This document shows positions 60,520 to 64,000 of a stretch of DNA of 64,000 bases, one piece after another (the first letter of the stretch is position 1; each line of letters starts with the position of its first letter). Location of the stretch: positions 1 through 64,000 of the forward strand of contig CAYRUD010000013.1 of NCBI GenBank assembly GCA_964427425.1. The letters run 5' to 3'. The notes beneath the pieces were generated by a model, which was not told where the DNA came from, searched no databases, and was given only the letters and a program-made list of their open reading frames with translations. Both the position numbers and the translations under genes were made by a program. This DNA comes from CAYRUD01 sp964427425. Its GTDB lineage: Bacteria; Chlamydiota; Chlamydiia; Chlamydiales; FEN-1388.

Positions 60520-61569
60520 ATGAAATATTACATCCTATTCCCTCTCTTACTTCTCAGCACATTCGTCATAAACCTCTCCGGAGCTGAGCCATATCCTCAA
60601 ACTCGAGATATTATTATCATTGGATCTGGTCCTGCAGGACTTGGAGCCGCGCTTGTTGCTGGCTTAAATAATAAATCTACAATCGTACTTACAGGGCCGA
60701 CTCCAAAGGGAGCTTTTCAATACTCACAACATCCTAAAAACTGGCCAGGAGTATCCGAGAAAAGCGGCAATGACATCATGACCCAAATGTATGATCAGGT
60801 CGCCACTTTTCCAATCCAATTTGTAGAAGAAAATGCAATAGCGGTGACCTTTGAGACATCCTCAGGGCTTTTTTCACTCGTAACTGATAAAGGAAGTTAC
60901 TACACTGCCAAATGTATCATCGTGGCTACAGGAACATCCCCAAAACGCCTTGAAAAAATCGAAAATGGCGCTTTATTTAGAGATACAACTCTCGTAACAA
61001 GCCTAAAGAAGAACGACACCACATGGTGGGGAAAGAAGATTGTCGTCGTCGGAGGTGGTGACGACGCAGTAAGTAAGGCATTGAAAGCCGCTGAAAAAGC
61101 AGAGTCTGTTACACTTCTTGTACGTACGAACTCACTCAAAGTTTCGCAAGCTTCAGAAATTGATAAGCTATCAAGTCTGTCAAACGTCTCGATTCTTTAC
61201 AATGCGACCCTTGTTCGAGTTGATGGATATCAAAATCATATGACTTTTGCTACTGCTGAAATCATTGATGACGAAAGTCCTCTTGGATTCAGACAGCTCT
61301 CTATACCTTGTGAATTTGTAGTCGAAGCGCTAGGAACTCATCCAAATAGCGATATTGTCAAGCCACTCGTCGCTTGCGACGAGAATGGCTACATCATAAC
61401 AAGGAAGCCGACAACAGTGACATCTTGCCCAGGAATATTTGCCGCAGGTGTCGTGAGCGATCCATCTTATCAACAAGCGTTTATTGCCGCTAGCGAGGGA
61501 ATGAAGGCTGGATACGATGCAATCAAATTCTTAAAAAACAAGAATAGAGAATCTGCAAAAGCTCAGTGA
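60520..61569 (+). CDS. Thioredoxin-reductase-like FAD protein without the redox CxxC, with signal peptide
   Basis: A 349-residue FAD/NAD(P)H oxidoreductase of the thioredoxin-reductase type: IIIIGSGPAGLGAALVAG for FAD, GKKIVVVGGGDDAVSKAL for NAD(P), and CPGIFAAGVVSDP near the C-terminus. The catalytic CxxC between the two nucleotide domains is absent; the region reads KIENGALFRDTTLVTSL with no cysteine. The N-terminus is a signal peptide (LLLLSTFVINLSGAEP). The protein is therefore probably exported and not a normal TrxR. Other members of this fold use ferredoxin or no thiol. In Chlamydia trxB lies next to rpsA; it is not there here. Confidence 0.85.
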   Translation: MKYYILFPLLLLSTFVINLSGAEPYPQTRDIIIIGSGPAGLGAALVAGLNNKSTIVLTGPTPKGAFQYSQHPKNWPGVSEKSGNDIMTQMYDQVATFPIQFVEENAIAVTFETSSGLFSLVTDKGSYYTAKCIIVATGTSPKRLEKIENGALFRDTTLVTSLKKNDTTWWGKKIVVVGGGDDAVSKALKAAEKAESVTLLVRTNSLKVSQASEIDKLSSLSNVSILYNATLVRVDGYQNHMTFATAEIIDDESPLGFRQLSIPCEFVVEALGTHPNSDIVKPLVACDENGYIITRKPTTVTSCPGIFAAGVVSDPSYQQAFIAASEGMKAGYDAIKFLKNKNRESAKAQ

Positions 61570-61614
61570 AACGAATTATTTATAACATGCCCTTAGCCAG
61601 AGGATATAAAAGCA

Positions 61615-62217
61615 ATGTCTATTTCAATTCCACATGTTGGATCGCTAACTTATTCAGATATAATGGGACACTTACTTGAAGCCCGCACTTCAGCATTAAA
61701 CGCTTATAAAAATATCCAAGAACAAGCTTGTGAAGCATACAAGACTATCTCTACACAAGTTGCTGAAAAGTCAGTAATAGCTAAAGACTATGCAGGCCGC
61801 CGTTTCCAAGAGATAAAAGCAAGCACACTTCAATTTATTGAGCAAAATAAAGCGACTTTTCTTGATGCCGCAAGAGAAGCTGAAAAAATTGCAAAGATTA
61901 CATTTATTGCTGTTGGAGCTCTCTTTCTTTTCTTGTCCAATTCCAGCTTATTCTTAGTCGGAGCTGTCTGCGCCTACTTTGCCAAAGATAGAATGAGATC
62001 TGTTCTTACAGATATCACCAACTCGTGGGATAAGTCTCCTTTAGCTGTCAAAACTATACTTGTGGCAGGAGGAATCCTAGCTTGGCCTTCCGTTTTCGCA
62101 GTAGGCGCATTTCTCTTAGGAGGAGCTTCTGCATTGTATCTTATCGACAAGACAACACCACAGCCACAAGAGTCCAATGAAACAGACACTCTTCAAGCAT
62201 CGCCTATGCAAGAATAA
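61615..62217 (+). CDS. Membrane protein with two bilobed hydrophobic domains (Inc-like)
   Basis: A 200-residue protein. Residues 1-90 form a charged helical, apolipoprotein-like segment; residues 92-122 and 147-177 are two long hydrophobic stretches, each broken in the middle by a turn (LSNSS and AWPS), giving the bilobed shape typical of chlamydial inclusion membrane proteins. The C-terminal tail is acidic with Gln, Pro and Ser. An inclusion membrane role is an inference from topology only. It lies 45 bp after the TrxR-like gene. Confidence 0.5.
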   Translation: MSISIPHVGSLTYSDIMGHLLEARTSALNAYKNIQEQACEAYKTISTQVAEKSVIAKDYAGRRFQEIKASTLQFIEQNKATFLDAAREAEKIAKITFIAVGALFLFLSNSSLFLVGAVCAYFAKDRMRSVLTDITNSWDKSPLAVKTILVAGGILAWPSVFAVGAFLLGGASALYLIDKTTPQPQESNETDTLQASPMQE

Positions 62218-62254
62218 GGCTCTTTATAAAGCCTCTTGAAAAGATAATCTACTC

Positions 62255-63283
62255 TCACGTCTCTTCATCACAATCGTATTGAGCTTGAGATGAAGGGGCG
62301 TTTTTCTTTATCAAAGAGCTCTTAAATTCCTTATCTTTTTCGCTCTCCCATCGCGGATGGAATGTGTAAAAGACTTCTTGAATCTGAGACTTGGAAAGAT
62401 GCGTATACCTATCTGTGCTCGAAATATGGGCATGACCCAAAAGCTCTTGTATAACTCGAAGATCTGCTCCTCCATCTAGAAGGTGGGATGCATATGTATG
62501 CCTAAAGGTGTGTGGAGAGATCGATTTTTGTAGCCCTACTTTCTCGGCATAAAACTTAACCCTCTTCCAGACAAACTCACGGGTTACCCGCGACCCCCTC
62601 GAATTAACGAAGAGCGCGTTCTCATGTTCGCTGTCAAATTTACACCTCACTTTAGCAAGATATGAATCAATAGCTTGAAGTGAAGGTTTACCAATCGGGA
62701 TCACTCGCTCTTTACCACCCTTGCCTTTCACTCGAATCACATCATCAGAGACATCATAAATAGAGAGGCCACAAAGCTCAGATACGCGAAGGCCCGTCCC
62801 ATACAGCAGCTCAAGAATTGCTCTATCCCGAATCCCCTCGTCTGATTGGTGATCGGGAGCTTTAATGAGGAGCTCGATCTCATGATATCCTAAAACAGTG
62901 GGAAGCGTCTGCCACAGCTTCGGAGACTCCAACAAGTCGGAGATGTTCTTATCGACTATTTCCTCACGAAATAGAAATCTCATGAAGACTTTAATGGCCA
63001 TCAGCTTTCTCGCCTGAGATGAAGGCTCCATTTTCAGTTCATGCAGATGCTTCATGTAGGCTAAAATTCCATCATATGTTGGAGGCCAGCTTAAACGTTT
63101 TGGCGATGCTGAAGACGGAGCTTGGTGAAGAAAGTCGTATAGAGACTCTAGATCTCTTTGATACGCTTCTTTTGTATGATGGGATAGCCCTTTCTCACTC
63201 TCAATATAGACTAAAAAATCATCTATAAGTGGGTCTAGCTTCTTTTCAATCTGTGAATCTGTCTGAAATGGTTTATTTGTCAT
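62255..63283 (-). CDS. xerD: Tyrosine recombinase XerD
   Basis: XerD with XerC resolves chromosome dimers at dif. The 342-residue protein has the N-terminal SAM-like domain (LSHHTKEAYQRDLESLYDFL) and the catalytic domain with Arg in GTGLRVSELCG, Lys in KGGKERVIP, His-x-x-Arg in SPHTFRHTY, His in LLGHAHIS and Tyr in DRYTH. The sequence LASPK-like LESPKLWQTLPTVL and the HPR ending favour XerD over XerC. The C-terminal extension of about 28 residues is unusual. It overlaps the next gene by 11 bp. Confidence 0.9.
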   Translation of the reverse strand: MTNKPFQTDSQIEKKLDPLIDDFLVYIESEKGLSHHTKEAYQRDLESLYDFLHQAPSSASPKRLSWPPTYDGILAYMKHLHELKMEPSSQARKLMAIKVFMRFLFREEIVDKNISDLLESPKLWQTLPTVLGYHEIELLIKAPDHQSDEGIRDRAILELLYGTGLRVSELCGLSIYDVSDDVIRVKGKGGKERVIPIGKPSLQAIDSYLAKVRCKFDSEHENALFVNSRGSRVTREFVWKRVKFYAEKVGLQKSISPHTFRHTYASHLLDGGADLRVIQELLGHAHISSTDRYTHLSKSQIQEVFYTFHPRWESEKDKEFKSSLIKKNAPSSQAQYDCDEET

Positions 63284-63890
63284 CTTGCCTATCTAAGGGG
63301 TCATTATCTAAGGGAGAAGCTTTAAAGCATCCCATGATTCGACTCGAAACCCTATCAATCAACTCTTTTGATAAGTCTTGGGGTGGCGACTTAAAGAGTA
63401 TAGTCAGACTTGGAGCTTGCGCTTCACGACCCTCATTCTGATCCCAAATAAAAATGACGCTTCCATTTTGACCGCGTCGCCTCTTAATAACCCCGCCACG
63501 ATGGAGGATGAGTGAAAGAACATATTGCTCTTCTGCATTCTTGGTATATTGCTTCTGAGAAAATAGCTCTTCTAAAAGCCCCTTCAATTGCTCTCTTTGC
63601 AAAGCAGGACCTTCATGAGCAGTAGCTTTTTTTGACTTTCTCCAGATCCACGTGGCAACATATGGCTTCTTTGAAGAGCGGTGCAAGCCTCTTTCTTTTG
63701 CAGCCTTATTGGACTGGTCAAGGGCTGCACATTCAGGACACAAGTCGACACGCTCTATGCCACCAGATTGTGCGGCAACTCCCTTTGTTCGTACTAAAAG
63801 CTTACTTTTTCCTTGCAGGGCAGGTTTCAGCGTCGCATTGCATTGTGAGCAAGTGACATTTTTTTGAGGCAGTGCATGCTCATAAATCAT
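63273..63890 (-). CDS. Zinc-ribbon-containing protein
   Basis: A 205-residue protein with CSQCN near residue 14 and CPECA near residue 51, likely one zinc-binding pair of knuckles, then a basic central region and a C-terminal domain of about 90 residues. I do not recognise the family. It is read just before xerD and overlaps its start by 11 bp, so the two are translationally coupled, which suggests a related role or simply shared regulation. Confidence 0.6.
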   Translation of the reverse strand: MIYEHALPQKNVTCSQCNATLKPALQGKSKLLVRTKGVAAQSGGIERVDLCPECAALDQSNKAAKERGLHRSSKKPYVATWIWRKSKKATAHEGPALQREQLKGLLEELFSQKQYTKNAEEQYVLSLILHRGGVIKRRRGQNGSVIFIWDQNEGREAQAPSLTILFKSPPQDLSKELIDRVSSRIMGCFKASPLDNDPLDRQDDK

Positions 63891-63932
63891 AAGAAAGGAG
63901 CCCTCATCATCAATCCCAGTAAGAGGAATAAG

Positions 63933-64000
63933 TTATTTCGCTATCATATTCACTAACATCATCTCAACATCAGAAAGCTCATCCTTACCTCTTTGATCAT
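63933..64000 (-). CDS. Partial CDS at the right edge
   Basis: A minus-strand frame open to the edge encodes the last 21 residues of a protein, including DELSDVEMMLVNMIAK before TAA at 63933-63935. Too little is visible to name it. It ends 42 bp before the start of the zinc-ribbon gene. Confidence 0.4.
   Translation of the reverse strand, partial: DQRGKDELSDVEMMLVNMIAK

Overview
The window looks like a stretch of chromosome from a member of the Chlamydiota, probably an environmental (amoeba- or arthropod-associated) lineage rather than Chlamydia itself. The reasons are conserved blocks I know from chlamydial genomes: rpsA-nusA-infB-rbfA-truB; accC-accB-efp-rpe with the chlamydial first copy of EF-P; gatC-gatA-gatB; a chlamydial-type dcd next to a pair of CNNM/CBS proteins; and lon. 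No genus is claimed. Base composition is moderately AT-rich and intergenic regions are short, except around accessory genes.

Layout. 1-14402 is mostly core: a partial gene, lon, an HldE-like nucleotidyltransferase, a GlpG-type rhomboid protease, a LysM protein, a HAD phosphatase, tRNA-Leu(UAG), a Nudix hydrolase, dcd, a small FtsB-like protein, two CNNM/CBS proteins flanking an aminoglycoside/choline-kinase-like protein, and a MATE transporter. 14403-27064 is a polymorphic-toxin island: a 1869-residue secreted Rhs protein with a C-terminal toxin, its immunity gene, a displaced (orphan) second toxin tip that keeps about 160 bp of homology to the Rhs gene, its own immunity gene, and a row of small immunity-like genes with internal duplications. 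One of these has been split by a solitary TnpB (IS200/IS605-type) element. 27312-28547 is a TraB/ChaN-like protein.

28616-40634 holds translation, fatty-acid and pentose-phosphate genes on the minus strand. 40821-46745 is a lineage-specific cluster: a 678-residue unknown protein followed by five divergent paralogues sharing basic LKRK and EK(R/L)-type motifs; their intracellular-pathogen context makes them candidate secreted effectors. 47440-53544 has an aspartokinase lacking ACT domains, a membrane protein, a degenerate membrane-anchored kinase-like protein and gatBAC. 53874-56499 has two duplicated collagen-like secreted proteins, with a relic of the photolyase gene start between them. 57532-64000 holds a photolyase, a TIGR01777 epimerase, a secreted thioredoxin-reductase-like protein without the redox CxxC, a possible inclusion-membrane-like protein, xerD, a zinc-ribbon protein and the edge of another gene.

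The most interesting parts are the toxin/immunity island with its ready-to-recombine orphan toxin tip and TnpB-split immunity gene, and the KRK-motif paralogue cluster. All family assignments come from reading the translated sequence; no database search was run.
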